This document shows positions 39,035 through 48,495 of a DNA stretch of 64,000 bases, piece after piece. The first letter of the stretch is position 1, and each line of letters starts with the position of its first letter. This DNA comes from Sphingomonadales bacterium 39-57-19 (GTDB lineage: Bacteria; Pseudomonadota; Alphaproteobacteria; Sphingomonadales; Sphingomonadaceae), in contig NCJG01000001.1 in NCBI GenBank assembly GCA_002282385.1, positions 62,001 to 126,000 on the forward strand, written 5' to 3'. The position numbers and the translations under genes were made by a program. Below the pieces are notes generated by a model. The model had not been told where the DNA came from. It saw only the letters and a program-made list of their open reading frames with translations, and did no database searches.

Positions 39035-39046
39035 GGGCGGCAGACC

Positions 39047-39628
39047 TTGGGTCTGAACCCTGCACTCATATTGGCATCATCAAGCCCGCGCCGGCGTGAA
39101 TTGCTTGCGCGGCTGGGCGTGGTGCCCGACCGCATAGCTTCGCCCGACATTGACGAGACGCCGCGCAAGGGCGAAGTGCCGCGCGTCTACGCGCTGCGCA
39201 TGGCCGAGGAGAAGGCTGTCGCCGTTCCGCGCGCGGCAGGTGAAATTGTCATCGCAGGCGATACCACGGTCGCAGTCGGCCGCCGTATCCTGCCGCAAGC
39301 TGCCGATGGCGATATGCAGCGCGGGTTTCTGGAACTGCTGAATGGCCGCCGCCATCATGTTTTGAGCGCGGTTGCCGTGATTGACGCGGATGGACGGATG
39401 CGCAGCCGCCTTTGCGACAGCATCGTCCGCTTCAAACGCTTGTCGGCAGAAGAAATCGAAAGCTATATCGCCTGTGGCGAAGGGCTGGGCAAAGCCGGTG
39501 GCTATGCCATTCAGGGCAGGGCCGAGGCGTTGATTGACTGGATGGCGGGAAGCCATTCCGGCGTTGTCGGCTTGCCGCTGTATGAAACGCGCACCTTGCT
39601 GCGTGCATCGGGTTATACGCTTGCCTGA
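39047..39628 (+). CDS. maf: Maf-family nucleotide pyrophosphatase
   Basis: 193 residues; hydrolyses nucleoside triphosphates such as dTTP/UTP or modified ones to monophosphates. N-terminal LILASSSPRRRELL phosphate loop, then ETPRKGEVPRVYALRMAEEKA and the typical IAGDTTVAV. Start is a TTG at 39047 with AAGGGCGG upstream; no better ATG in frame is present. It overlaps the next gene's start. Confidence 0.93.
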   Translation: MGLNPALILASSSPRRRELLARLGVVPDRIASPDIDETPRKGEVPRVYALRMAEEKAVAVPRAAGEIVIAGDTTVAVGRRILPQAADGDMQRGFLELLNGRRHHVLSAVAVIDADGRMRSRLCDSIVRFKRLSAEEIESYIACGEGLGKAGGYAIQGRAEALIDWMAGSHSGVVGLPLYETRTLLRASGYTLA

Positions 39629-40610
39629 ACTTTGGCGCGATGATGCGCCGGGCGAACGCCGCGCCGCGCGCATCGAAGACGGCAAAATAGTCGAAATTCA
39701 TATTCAGCGCGATGCGCATTGGGTGCTTGGCGAATGCGGCAGGGGCCGTGTCGACCGGCGCACAGCAGCGGGCGCTTATATCATTGCGGAAGATGGCAGC
39801 GAAGTGTTGCTGCGCAGCAAGATGGGTGCGGCCGAGGGCACTCATGTGGCGTTTGAAGTGACGCGGGAAGCCATCGCCGAGCCTGGACGTGTCAAGTTGC
39901 CGGAGATTATCTTGCGCGATTGCGTGCCCGCTGACGCTTTGTCGAAAGAAGGTCTGTGGGAACAGCGTTTGGCGGCTTTTGGCGGCTCGACGGCTACGCA
40001 AGCCTTCGATGACGGCTTTGACACCGCCATTGCAGGCTATGCGCAGGTCGGCGATGTCATCATCAGCTTTCAACGCACGAAGGCTGGGCTGGTATTCGAT
40101 GTCGACGGGATCGGTGACGCCTTTGTGATTAACCGCATCGCTGCCGTGGAAATCGCACGGCTGCTGCGCCTGTATCAGGTGGGGGCGATGGTCATGATCG
40201 ATTTTGTGTCGATGGAGGCCAAAGCCCAGCGCGCGGAAATCGCGAATATCTTTGACGCGGCGTCCGCACAGGACAGCCGCCCGTTCGAGCGCACCGCGAT
40301 CAATGGCTATGGCCTTATGCAAGTCGTACGCGCGCGGCCGCGGCCTTCGGTACTGGATCATCTGTTCGGCACCCGCATTGCCGCCTTGTCCGACGAAACG
40401 CAGGCCTATTGGTTATTGCGCAGCGCGGCGCGGTCATCGGGTTTCGGATTAAGAACGATAACGGCACGCCCCGCGGTGGCGCATTTGTTGTCGTCGGAAC
40501 GCTGGCAGCCGCTGCGCGCCCAATGCGCGCGTCTGGCGGGGGCAGGGGTTGCGGTTGTTGCAGATGAAAATGCCACAGGCTATGTGCATGTGCATGTCGC
40601 GCAAAGCTAA
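39621..40610 (+). CDS. Ribonuclease E/G family protein, short form
   Basis: 329 residues from a TTG at 39621 overlapping maf by eight bases (GTG at 39603 is the alternative). It matches the catalytic core family of RNase E/G: VDFDVDGIGDAFVINR-type and IDFVSMEAKAQRAEIANIF, where the acidic pair sits, and INGYGLMQVVRARPR. It is much shorter than RNase E (about 900) or RNase G (about 490), with a truncated S1-like N-terminus, so the activity may differ. Substrate unknown. Confidence 0.78.
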   Translation: MPELWRDDAPGERRAARIEDGKIVEIHIQRDAHWVLGECGRGRVDRRTAAGAYIIAEDGSEVLLRSKMGAAEGTHVAFEVTREAIAEPGRVKLPEIILRDCVPADALSKEGLWEQRLAAFGGSTATQAFDDGFDTAIAGYAQVGDVIISFQRTKAGLVFDVDGIGDAFVINRIAAVEIARLLRLYQVGAMVMIDFVSMEAKAQRAEIANIFDAASAQDSRPFERTAINGYGLMQVVRARPRPSVLDHLFGTRIAALSDETQAYWLLRSAARSSGFGLRTITARPAVAHLLSSERWQPLRAQCARLAGAGVAVVADENATGYVHVHVAQS

Positions 40611-40773
40611 TCAATGCCCTTTATGTGGGAAGCCTCAACAGCCTGAAACCAAGCCATTCTGCAGTCAGGGATGCAAGGATCGCGATCTGCTCAAATGGCT
40701 GGATGAGGGCTATCGCGTGCCTGGTCCACCGGCGGATTATGCAGATAGTTTTGGCGGAGACGACATAGACTGA
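40594..40773 (+). CDS. yacG: DNA gyrase inhibitor YacG
   Basis: 59-residue zinc protein from the ATG at 40594. Zinc ligands Cys8, Cys11, Cys23 and Cys27 (CPLCGKPQ.. then CSQGCKDRDLLKWL) form the treble-clef motif. In enteric bacteria YacG binds GyrB and inhibits gyrase. It overlaps the end of the RNase G-like gene and precedes tRNA-Phe. Confidence 0.93.
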   Translation: MSRKANQCPLCGKPQQPETKPFCSQGCKDRDLLKWLDEGYRVPGPPADYADSFGGDDID

Positions 40774-40840
40774 TTTTGCGCTTGCCAAGGGGCGTATCGT
40801 CTCTCTATAGGCTGCGCTCCCACGCGGTTTTTGCCGTGTA

Positions 40841-40915
40841 GCCCGAGTAGCTCAGGGGTAGAGCAGCGGATTGAAAATCCGCGTGTCGGTGGTTCAAATC
40901 CGCCCTCGGGCACCA
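40841..40915 (+). tRNA. tRNA-Phe(GAA)
   Basis: 75 bases with CCA encoded. Acceptor GCCCGAG pairs with CTCGGGC, anticodon stem GCGGA/TCCGC frames the loop TTGAAAA with anticodon GAA, and the T arm GGTGGTTCAAATCCGCC is standard. Confidence 0.98.
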
Positions 40916-41002
40916 TTTTTCCGGTGTTTTATATTTTTCTAGCGCGCGGCCTGTTTGGCCGGTCGTCGGCTTTTGCGCGCCGTGCATCTGCCGCAGGCAA
41001 AG

Positions 41003-41032
41003 AAAAAGCCGGAGCAGCACTGCTGCCCCGGC
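41003..41032 (-). terminator. Rho-independent terminator of the second TonB receptor
   Basis: On the minus strand, a stem of GCCGG..GCAGCA with TGCTGC..CCGGC is followed by five T residues (A residues at 41003-41007 on the plus strand). Confidence 0.85.
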
Positions 41033-41059
41033 TCAATCTGCCCTGAGGATCTCAGGATA

Positions 41060-43612
41060 TTAGAACTTGTACTTCACCGATGCACCATAAGTGCGTGGTG
41101 CGTTTGGATAGCCCGAAATCGAACCGGACTGCACAACACTTGGGAAAATGACGGACAGATACTGCGCATTCGTCAAGTTGCGGCCCCAAAGCGAGAATTG
41201 CAGACCCGTGTCGAAACGCAACGTTACCGCTGCACTCAGGTCGTTAACTTCACGCTTATATTGGGCGTCAGCTGGGTTGTCATTCATCACTGTGTTGGAT
41301 TCATTGTGGTAATCGGCATTGAGGATCAGCGCTTTGCCGTCGTTCAAGTCTGCCGTGTAGGTTGCACCCAATGTTGTCGACCACTTTGGAATGCCACCGA
41401 CCGACCGGCCGCTGATGTCACCAAATTGCGATCCGACATAGCTGTCATATTTGGAGTCGAGATAGACGGTAGCTACGCGCAATTGCAGAGCGTCGATCGG
41501 GTTGAAGCTGCTGTCAAATTCGACACCCTTCACCGACTGCTTACCGGCGTTCGACAAAACGAAGCCCGTACCGATGAAGCTGTTACCCTGGAAATTCTTG
41601 ATCGCTTGATCAAAGATTGTCAGGTTGAATGCAAAACGGTCCCATTTCGCTTTCAAGCCCAGTTCCTTAACCGTCGCCTCTTCAGGAAGCGCGTAACGCG
41701 TTCCGCTGGTGAGGTTAACTAAGGAAAGACCAGCTGTACGAATTGGCGACGCGGTGATCGGTGCGCCTTGTGCAGGTGAACCCGCGACGAAATCCGAAAC
41801 GAACGGACGCGAGTCAATCGACATGTTCCACGACGTTGCCTTAAACCCGGTGCCATAGCTGGCGTACAGGTTGATATTGTCTGTAGCTTCCCAGGCAATA
41901 CGTGCCGAATAGGTCAGCTTACCATCGCTGGTGCGGCCATCTTCAACAGCATTTGGAAGGTTCAGAAATGGCGGCAAGAATTGCAGCGCCTGAAGGCCGA
42001 GGAACGGGTTACAGACAGTTGGCGCGCCATTTCTGTTCGGGCAGGCGGTGATGCGTGGATACAATGTGGTTGTATTGCCCACTGCACCGGCCGGAAGAAC
42101 CGCAGGAACGCCCGCTGCACCAGCAACCTGGATCAAATCGATGCTTGAGAACACATCGGTGATAGTGGTGTGGCTCGCAAGGTTCTTCTTGTCCTTGGTG
42201 TAGTTGAAGCCGCCCGTCAGAACGAGGCCGTCTGTCAGTTCAAGGTCCGCAGTACCAAATATCGAATAGGCTTTGTTCTTATAATCCCAATCTTCAAAAC
42301 GTCCTTGGCCTTGGCCACCAAATGGAGCGGCGGTCGAAGGAACGCCTGCCAAGGCGCGGATTAGTGCTTCATTGCCGGTATATGCACCGCCGGTGAGGGC
42401 GTTGGCATAATTGCGGAAGTCACGGCCAAGTGTCAGTGCCTGCTTGTTGTTGATGCTTTCGTTAAAATAATAGGCACCAAGCAAGAAGTTGAATGGACCG
42501 TCAAAATCCGACGCCAAACGCAGTTCCTGTGTCTTTGTGGTGATATCCACATCGCCGCGGTTTGCACCGATCAAATCTGCGCTGGTGAAATCACTGTCGG
42601 CATTCGTTTTTGCGCGCGATTCACGATAGGCGGTGATCGAAGTGAGGCTCAACGAACCCATTTCATAATCGGCCTGCATCGAGACACCACCATTGGTGAT
42701 GTCGTTTTCCGAATTGAAGTTCTGATATTCGGAATAGCTAAAGATGCCGCGCGAATTTACCCGTCCACCGATGGCGCGAATGGCATTGCCGGTTGGACCG
42801 TCGAAGATATTGCCAACAAAGCAGCAATCTTCGTCAATCTTGTCATAGTCACCGATGAAGCGCAGCTTGAAGCTGTCCGAAGGCTCGATCAACAATTGTG
42901 CACGGCCAAACCAGCGGTTACGCTCGCTTGTTTTGGATCCGTCGGTCAGGTTGGTGCCGTAACCATCCGCTTTGTTGATGCCGCCAGCAAGGCTGAACGC
43001 GACATTGTCAGAGATCGGGCCAGTGATATCGGCCTTCGCTACGATTGCGTTGCGATTGCCATAGCTGATTTCAGCCGAACCGCCGAATTCATAGCTTGGT
43101 GCTGCAGTAACAATCGAAATAACGCCAGCCGACGCGTTCTTGCCGAACAGGGTCGATTGTGGACCGCGCAACACTTCGACGCGCTGCAGGTTTGGAAGAT
43201 CGCTGATCGCTGAAGCTGAACGCGAACGGTAAACACCGTCGATGAACACGCCAACCGATCCTTCGATGCCCGGGTTGTTGGCGCCGTTGCCGAAGCCGCG
43301 AATGATGAAGTTCGTGTTGGCCGAGCTTTGCAGCTGGCTGACGCGGAGTGAGGGAACAAGTGTCTGCAGATCCTTAAGGTCGCGAACTTGCGCGCGTTCG
43401 ATTGCAGCAGCCGAGGTCACCGAAACGGCCACTGGCACTTCTTCAAGTGTCTGTTCGCGCTTCGTTGCGGTTACGATGATGACATTTTCGTCAGCTTCGT
43501 CGCTTGCCTGTGGCGCAGTGTCTTGTGCGAACGCTACCGAGCCGGCGCTCAGCGACGCAATGCTGATCGTCGACAGCATTGCAGCCTTCAGCAGATGATT
43601 TCCGAATTTCAT
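41060..43612 (-). CDS. TonB-dependent outer-membrane receptor
   Basis: 850 residues from the ATG at 43612 with CAGGAGAG upstream. Signal peptide to about residue 29 (ends SVAFAQ). The plug starts at VIIVTATKREQTLEEVPVAVSV, with a clear TonB-box-like segment; VEVLRGPQSTLFGKNASAGVISIVT is the plug-barrel junction. The barrel ends YGASVKYKF. Such receptors dominate sphingomonad outer membranes and take up aromatics, siderophores or glycans; the substrate here is not known. Terminator at 41003. Confidence 0.93.
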   Translation of the reverse strand: MKFGNHLLKAAMLSTISIASLSAGSVAFAQDTAPQASDEADENVIIVTATKREQTLEEVPVAVSVTSAAAIERAQVRDLKDLQTLVPSLRVSQLQSSANTNFIIRGFGNGANNPGIEGSVGVFIDGVYRSRSASAISDLPNLQRVEVLRGPQSTLFGKNASAGVISIVTAAPSYEFGGSAEISYGNRNAIVAKADITGPISDNVAFSLAGGINKADGYGTNLTDGSKTSERNRWFGRAQLLIEPSDSFKLRFIGDYDKIDEDCCFVGNIFDGPTGNAIRAIGGRVNSRGIFSYSEYQNFNSENDITNGGVSMQADYEMGSLSLTSITAYRESRAKTNADSDFTSADLIGANRGDVDITTKTQELRLASDFDGPFNFLLGAYYFNESINNKQALTLGRDFRNYANALTGGAYTGNEALIRALAGVPSTAAPFGGQGQGRFEDWDYKNKAYSIFGTADLELTDGLVLTGGFNYTKDKKNLASHTTITDVFSSIDLIQVAGAAGVPAVLPAGAVGNTTTLYPRITACPNRNGAPTVCNPFLGLQALQFLPPFLNLPNAVEDGRTSDGKLTYSARIAWEATDNINLYASYGTGFKATSWNMSIDSRPFVSDFVAGSPAQGAPITASPIRTAGLSLVNLTSGTRYALPEEATVKELGLKAKWDRFAFNLTIFDQAIKNFQGNSFIGTGFVLSNAGKQSVKGVEFDSSFNPIDALQLRVATVYLDSKYDSYVGSQFGDISGRSVGGIPKWSTTLGATYTADLNDGKALILNADYHNESNTVMNDNPADAQYKREVNDLSAAVTLRFDTGLQFSLWGRNLTNAQYLSVIFPSVVQSGSISGYPNAPRTYGASVKYKF

Positions 43613-43833
43613 ATTCACTCTCCTGTTGATCACTTTCCTAAGGCTTTCCGCCATTTTTATTGGGGATGAAAGCATAATTTGCCCCCAGCATCCCTCTGAG
43701 CAGCCTAAAGGCGTGGTACGCTGATAACGTTTGAAATGCTGCGCAGCAAATAGTTAGTTTCATTTGCAAAAATATAGCTGTTACTGCGATAAAAATGTTA
43801 CGCACGAAGCGCGTTCAAATATGGAATCCCGCA

Positions 43834-43974
43834 ATGCCCAAGATGGTCAAAAAGGCAGACCTGCCGTCGAAAATATGCGCGGCATGTGAAAAGCCGTTTG
43901 CGTGGCGCAAAAAGTGGGCGAAAGATTGGGAGAATGTGCGCTTCTGCTCGGACCGCTGTAGGCGGGCGCGCTAA
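43834..43974 (+). CDS. DUF2256 zinc-ribbon protein, 46 aa
   Basis: 46 residues starting [10 protein letters not shown]. Two Cys pairs (Cys15/Cys18 and Cys38/Cys42) frame [24 protein letters not shown], the DUF2256 signature. A basic protein likely to bind zinc and nucleic acid. Too short for many gene finders. No partner gene is adjacent: a TonB receptor lies on one side, a transporter on the other. Confidence 0.85.
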   Translation: MPKMVKKADLPSKICAACEKPFAWRKKWAKDWENVRFCSDRCRRAR

Positions 43975-44105
43975 CCATCCGCTAAACGCACATTGCGAAC
44001 ATAGTCGCGATGCGCACCCTCAATCATTCCCTTGCACCTTTCGCCTAAGCGGGCATAGATATGCATATCGCGAGGGGCGTACCGAATGTTCGGGGGGGAG
44101 TAAGC

Positions 44106-45470
44106 TTGGATAAGATCGCACAAACCGCACATGGCCAGCCGTCTGGTCATCCCAAAGGCCTGTACTATTTATCTTTCACAGAGATGTGGGAACGCTTTTC
44201 CTTTTATGGGATGTCGGCCTTGCTCACGCTCTATATGGTAAAAGAGCTGCTGCTGCCTGAAAATGCATTGCAAGTCATTGGGCTCGCCGCGCTTCGCAAT
44301 ATGTTCGAATTTCGTGGGCCGATGAGCGACGTCGCGTTTTCGGCGATCATTTATGGCTGGTATGCCGGCTTGGTCTATTTCACGCCTATGGTTGGGGGTT
44401 GGGTTGCCGACCGCATATTGGGGGCAAAGCGCACGGTGATGATCGGCGTAGTCCTGATGAGCGCAGGGCATCTGGCGATGTCCTTTTATGCCAGCTTCCT
44501 ATTTGCGCTTTTGCTGCTGATCCTTGGATCTGGATTTCTCAAGGGCAATATTTCCGCGCAGGTCGGGGCGCTTTACCCGCGCTCGGATGAATCCATGCGG
44601 TCGCGCGGTTTTACCATTTTTTCGACCGGCATTTGCATTGGCGCGGCGAGCGGGCCGTTCGTGACCGGGCTGGTCGCAGCCATTTATGGCTGGCATGCCG
44701 GTTTTGCGGTTGCGGCGGCTTTGATGTTGATCGCGCTCGTCGCCTATGTTCTGGGCCAGAAGCACCTGCCGGATGACCGTCCGGTGGCGCGTAAACGGGA
44801 AAAGGCCCCGGCCATGACCGCTGCGGAGCGCAAACGGGTGGCGGTGCTTTTGCTTGCCATTGCGCTGACCATACCCGCTGAAATTGCGTATCCGATGGTG
44901 TGGAGCATCGGTATCTTGTGGGTCGATCAATATGTGAATTTGGCGACATCGCTTGGCGAGGTGCCATCAAGTTGGTTTGCATCGATGGACTCGATCGGTT
45001 CTGTCCTTGCAGCGCCTGCGTTGATTGCATTCTGGGCATGGCAGGCCAAGCGCGGCAGCGAACCAAGCAGCGTGACGAAAGTCGGTATTGGAACATGCAT
45101 TATTGCCATTGGCGCGCTTCTTTTCGCTTATGGCAATTTGGGACTGAGTGAACCAGACAGTGTGGGCGCGGGATGGGCAATCGCGGGTTGGCTCATCATG
45201 GGGCTCGCCTGGATGTATTATTGGCCAACGACGCTGGCCATCGTCAGCCGGGCGGCGCCTGCGGGCATGGGCTCTTTCCTGATGGGCGTTGCGTTTCTTT
45301 CGCCCTTTGTCGCACATGTGCTGGCTGGATGGGTCGGCAGCTATTTTGACCAAATGACCCCATCGGTTTTCTGGGCTATGGATACGGCCATCGCTTTGGT
45401 GGGTGGGACGCTCATTTTGCTGCTCCGCAAACGCCTGCAAGCTGCGCTGGACCCTGATCTGTCAGCTTAA
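44106..45470 (+). CDS. POT-family proton-coupled peptide transporter
   Basis: 454 residues, about 12-14 membrane helices, inner membrane. The family's E..ER motif is in TEMWERFSFYGMSALLTLYM near residues 26-45, with IYGWYAGLVYFTPMVGGWVADR, and the PTR signature GNISAQVGALYP near 155. Start: a TTG at 44106 with GGGGGGAG upstream; an ATG at 44061 would add 15 residues unlike the family. Imports di- or tripeptides with protons. It is convergent with the FAD oxidoreductase, overlapping by four bases. Confidence 0.88.
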   Translation: MDKIAQTAHGQPSGHPKGLYYLSFTEMWERFSFYGMSALLTLYMVKELLLPENALQVIGLAALRNMFEFRGPMSDVAFSAIIYGWYAGLVYFTPMVGGWVADRILGAKRTVMIGVVLMSAGHLAMSFYASFLFALLLLILGSGFLKGNISAQVGALYPRSDESMRSRGFTIFSTGICIGAASGPFVTGLVAAIYGWHAGFAVAAALMLIALVAYVLGQKHLPDDRPVARKREKAPAMTAAERKRVAVLLLAIALTIPAEIAYPMVWSIGILWVDQYVNLATSLGEVPSSWFASMDSIGSVLAAPALIAFWAWQAKRGSEPSSVTKVGIGTCIIAIGALLFAYGNLGLSEPDSVGAGWAIAGWLIMGLAWMYYWPTTLAIVSRAAPAGMGSFLMGVAFLSPFVAHVLAGWVGSYFDQMTPSVFWAMDTAIALVGGTLILLLRKRLQAALDPDLSA

Positions 45471-46831
45471 GAAATGCGGGCGCCTTGGCGGACCAGTTCC
45501 TTTTGCACGGCGTTGATATCAATTTCGTCAAAGTCGCGATCCGTCTTGACCGCCAACGCCGCAGCAACGCCAGCACCTTGCCCGGCAACCGCGCAACACA
45601 TCATGTTGCGAACGGCGGCGTGGCTGACCTTGTCGCCGCCAATGACACGACCGGCGGTGATCAGGTGCTTCACATTTTTTGGAACCATCGACCGATAGGG
45701 CAGATGGAAATAACGGCCCGTCGTCGGCAAAATAAGATAGCCATAGCCGTCGATGAATTCAGGAAAAATGCCAATGCTGTCGTCAAAGCGGCCCTGTTCC
45801 ATCACATCGTCCGCGGTCATATTGTAAACCGCATCAATCTTGCGCGTATCGCGAATGCCCAGCGTCATGCCGAAATTGCGCAGCTTTGCATCTTCGCAGC
45901 CGGGCATGAAGGCCTGCAACGCCGAAATGGCGTGCATCGCCTGTTTTCGTCCCGCCATTTCGCCATGGGTTAGGGCGTCGGGATTGGTGCCGTCGAGGTA
46001 GAGATGGCACATGTTGAGATAGGTGAGGTCGCCCTGATCGGAAACGGTGCCCCATGTGCCCGCCATGGTTTTTACACTGTCCGGTATCAGCCCTGCCTCC
46101 AGCGCCTTCTGAAACGGCTTGCGCAAGAATGGCGAGAACATTTCATCCTCTTTGCCGCTGGTGATCACTTCCCATTCACCGCCCACGGCCCAGTCGCCAT
46201 AGGTTTGCGGATCGGCCTTTACGGCATCGATGAAGCGCGTCTTGTTGACCCCGCACATCGAAAACATGACCGAGACGGACATCATTTCGTCCACGGGGTG
46301 CATATGCGTAGGCGCACCGGCCCGGTGGGCAATGTCGGCGTCCCCTGTCGCGTCAATCAAGCGTTTGGCGAGGATAGCTTCGCGGCCTGCCTTGCTTTCG
46401 ACAATCACGCCGCGGATCGTGTTGCCATCCATGATGGGTGCGACACATAAACGGTGCAGCATCGGGATGACGCCCGCTTCCTCGACGAGTGTATCTGCAA
46501 CGAACTTGAACCCTTCAGCATCGAGGCTGTGGCTGATCGATTGCGGCTCGGGCATTGCCGCGCCCATCAACTTGGCGCGGTCTTCAAATTCACGCCCGAT
46601 ACCTTCACTGTCGATAGTCGCCGGGTGGCGGTACCATGCGAATCCCTCGACCCCGACCTGCGTGATATTTCCGCCGAAGCAGCCATAACGTTCAAGCAAC
46701 GTCGTTTCGACGCCCGCCCGTGCAGACGCCAACGCCGCGGCAAGGCCGCCGGGGCCAGAACCAATGACGAGAACGTCCGTTTGCCGGATCACATCAATCT
46801 GGCGTGCGGGCTCCAGGATAGTGTGTGTCAT
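45467..46831 (-). CDS. FAD-dependent oxidoreductase (PF12831-like) in the betaine operon
   Basis: 454 residues from the ATG at 46831, overlapping the betA stop (ATGA). An FAD-binding Rossmann GSGPGG at 24-29 (VLVIGSGPGGLAAALASARAG), an ERYGCFGGN loop, ATGDADIAHRAGAP near 165 and GQGAGVAAAL near the end are typical of the FAD_oxidored family. The substrate is not evident. Because it is the third gene of the betIB-betA operon, a role in a betaine, carnitine or related route is possible but only inferred. Confidence 0.8.
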   Translation of the reverse strand: MTHTILEPARQIDVIRQTDVLVIGSGPGGLAAALASARAGVETTLLERYGCFGGNITQVGVEGFAWYRHPATIDSEGIGREFEDRAKLMGAAMPEPQSISHSLDAEGFKFVADTLVEEAGVIPMLHRLCVAPIMDGNTIRGVIVESKAGREAILAKRLIDATGDADIAHRAGAPTHMHPVDEMMSVSVMFSMCGVNKTRFIDAVKADPQTYGDWAVGGEWEVITSGKEDEMFSPFLRKPFQKALEAGLIPDSVKTMAGTWGTVSDQGDLTYLNMCHLYLDGTNPDALTHGEMAGRKQAMHAISALQAFMPGCEDAKLRNFGMTLGIRDTRKIDAVYNMTADDVMEQGRFDDSIGIFPEFIDGYGYLILPTTGRYFHLPYRSMVPKNVKHLITAGRVIGGDKVSHAAVRNMMCCAVAGQGAGVAAALAVKTDRDFDEIDINAVQKELVRQGARIS

Positions 46832-48495
46832 CTTTGGGTGACATCCCAATTTGGCGCGACGTAAAATGGCGCATTAGACGGTGCGAGCATGGGTTTCCCA
46901 AGGATATGATCGGCGCCCTTTTCACCGATCATGATCGTCGGCGCATTCAGGTTGCCCGTGGTGATGGATGGCATCACGCCGCTGTCGACGACGCGCAGCC
47001 CTTGGACACCGATGACACGCAATTCGGGGTCCACCACCGCCATCGGGTCGCGCGGGCTGCCCATTTTGCAGGTGCAACTGGGGTGGAGGGCGCTTTCGAC
47101 ATGTTCGGCAATGAAGGCGTCAATCTGATCATCGGTGACGCAGTCTGCGCCGGGCTGAATTTCACGTCCGCGATATGGAGCGAAAGCAGGTTGCTGGAAA
47201 ATTTCCCGCGTCAGTCGGACGCAGGCGCGCATGTCCACCCAATCGTCTGGATGGCTCATATAGTTAAAAAGTATCTTGGGCTTGTCGTGCGGGTCGGCAC
47301 TTTTGAGCGTCACCGTGCCGCGGCTTTTTGAACGCATGGGGCCGACATGCGCCTGAAACCCATGTTCTGTTGCAAGGGACGACCCGTCGTAATTGATCGC
47401 CATAGGGAAGAAATGATATTGGATATCCGGATATTTTATGCCGGAGCGGCTGCGGATGAAACCGCAGCTTTCAAACTGGTTGGATGCGCCCGTTCCCGAC
47501 CGACCGAATAGCCATTGTGCGCCGACCATGGCTTTGCCGAGAAGATTTGCTTTGCCGTAAAGGGTGATCGGTTGGGTGCAGGCCATCTGGAAATAGAATT
47601 CGAGATGATCCTGCAGATTTGCGCCAACACCGGGGCGGTCTGCGCGCACCGTAATGCCGTGGCGTTGCAGCTCTTCGGCAGGGCCAATGCCGGAAAGCTT
47701 AAGGAGCTGGACCGAATTGATTGGCCCGCCTGAAAGGATGACCTCGCGTGCGGCGCGCAACTGATGCATTTTGCCCGCTTGTTCATATTCCATGCCGACA
47801 GCGCGCGTGCCTTCGAACAGGATGCGTGTTGCCAGCGCATGTTCGATAACGTGAAGATTGGGCCGCTTGCGGGCTTCATACAGATAGGCCTTGGCCGCCG
47901 AACAGCGCGTGCCATTCCGCACCGTCATGTCCATCCGGCCAAAGCCTTCTTGGGCATAGCCATTATAGTCTTCGGTCAGGCCATAGCCTGCCTGCTGTGC
48001 TGCATCGAGCCATGCCTGATGCAATGGATTGTCGAGCGGGCCATAGCTGGTCGACAGCGGACCATCTCCGCCCCGATATTCGTTGCCGCCTTCGTCGCGA
48101 CCTTCGGCGCGTTTGAAATAAGGCAGCACATCGGCATAGCCCCATCCTGTGGCGCCTTCATCTTCTTTCCAGCGTTCAAAATCGAGCGCATTGCCACGAA
48201 CGTAAACAAGCCCGTTGATCGATGATGATCCCCCCAGTCCCTTGCCGCGCGGGCAGTTCAGGCGGCGTCCATTCAGATGCGGTTCCGGCTCGCTTTCATA
48301 GCCCCAGTTCCAGCGCTTTGTGTTCATGGGGTAAGCGAGCGCGGCGGGCATCTGAATGAAGATCGACCGGTCACTGCCGCCAAATTCAAGCAACACGACC
48401 TTATGTTTGCCATCGGCGCTCAGCCGGTCCGCCAGCACGCATCCAGCCGACCCTGCGCCGACGATGATATAGTCTGCGGCTTCAATAGGGTGCAT
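46828..48495 (-). CDS. betA: GMC oxidoreductase, choline dehydrogenase-like
   Basis: 555 residues. ADYIIVGAGSAGCVLADRL (GxGxxG at 13-18), the GMC signatures RGKGLGGSSSINGLVYVRG near 85 and GGPINSVQLLKLSGIGP near 245, and the catalytic region SALHPSCTCKMG plus GNLNAPTIMI near the end. In BetA choline is oxidised to betaine aldehyde, which BetB (the upstream fused gene) oxidises on. The start ATG at 48495 lies inside the 3' end of that gene (14-base overlap). Other alcohol substrates cannot be excluded. Confidence 0.88.
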   Translation of the reverse strand: MHPIEAADYIIVGAGSAGCVLADRLSADGKHKVVLLEFGGSDRSIFIQMPAALAYPMNTKRWNWGYESEPEPHLNGRRLNCPRGKGLGGSSSINGLVYVRGNALDFERWKEDEGATGWGYADVLPYFKRAEGRDEGGNEYRGGDGPLSTSYGPLDNPLHQAWLDAAQQAGYGLTEDYNGYAQEGFGRMDMTVRNGTRCSAAKAYLYEARKRPNLHVIEHALATRILFEGTRAVGMEYEQAGKMHQLRAAREVILSGGPINSVQLLKLSGIGPAEELQRHGITVRADRPGVGANLQDHLEFYFQMACTQPITLYGKANLLGKAMVGAQWLFGRSGTGASNQFESCGFIRSRSGIKYPDIQYHFFPMAINYDGSSLATEHGFQAHVGPMRSKSRGTVTLKSADPHDKPKILFNYMSHPDDWVDMRACVRLTREIFQQPAFAPYRGREIQPGADCVTDDQIDAFIAEHVESALHPSCTCKMGSPRDPMAVVDPELRVIGVQGLRVVDSGVMPSITTGNLNAPTIMIGEKGADHILGKPMLAPSNAPFYVAPNWDVTQR

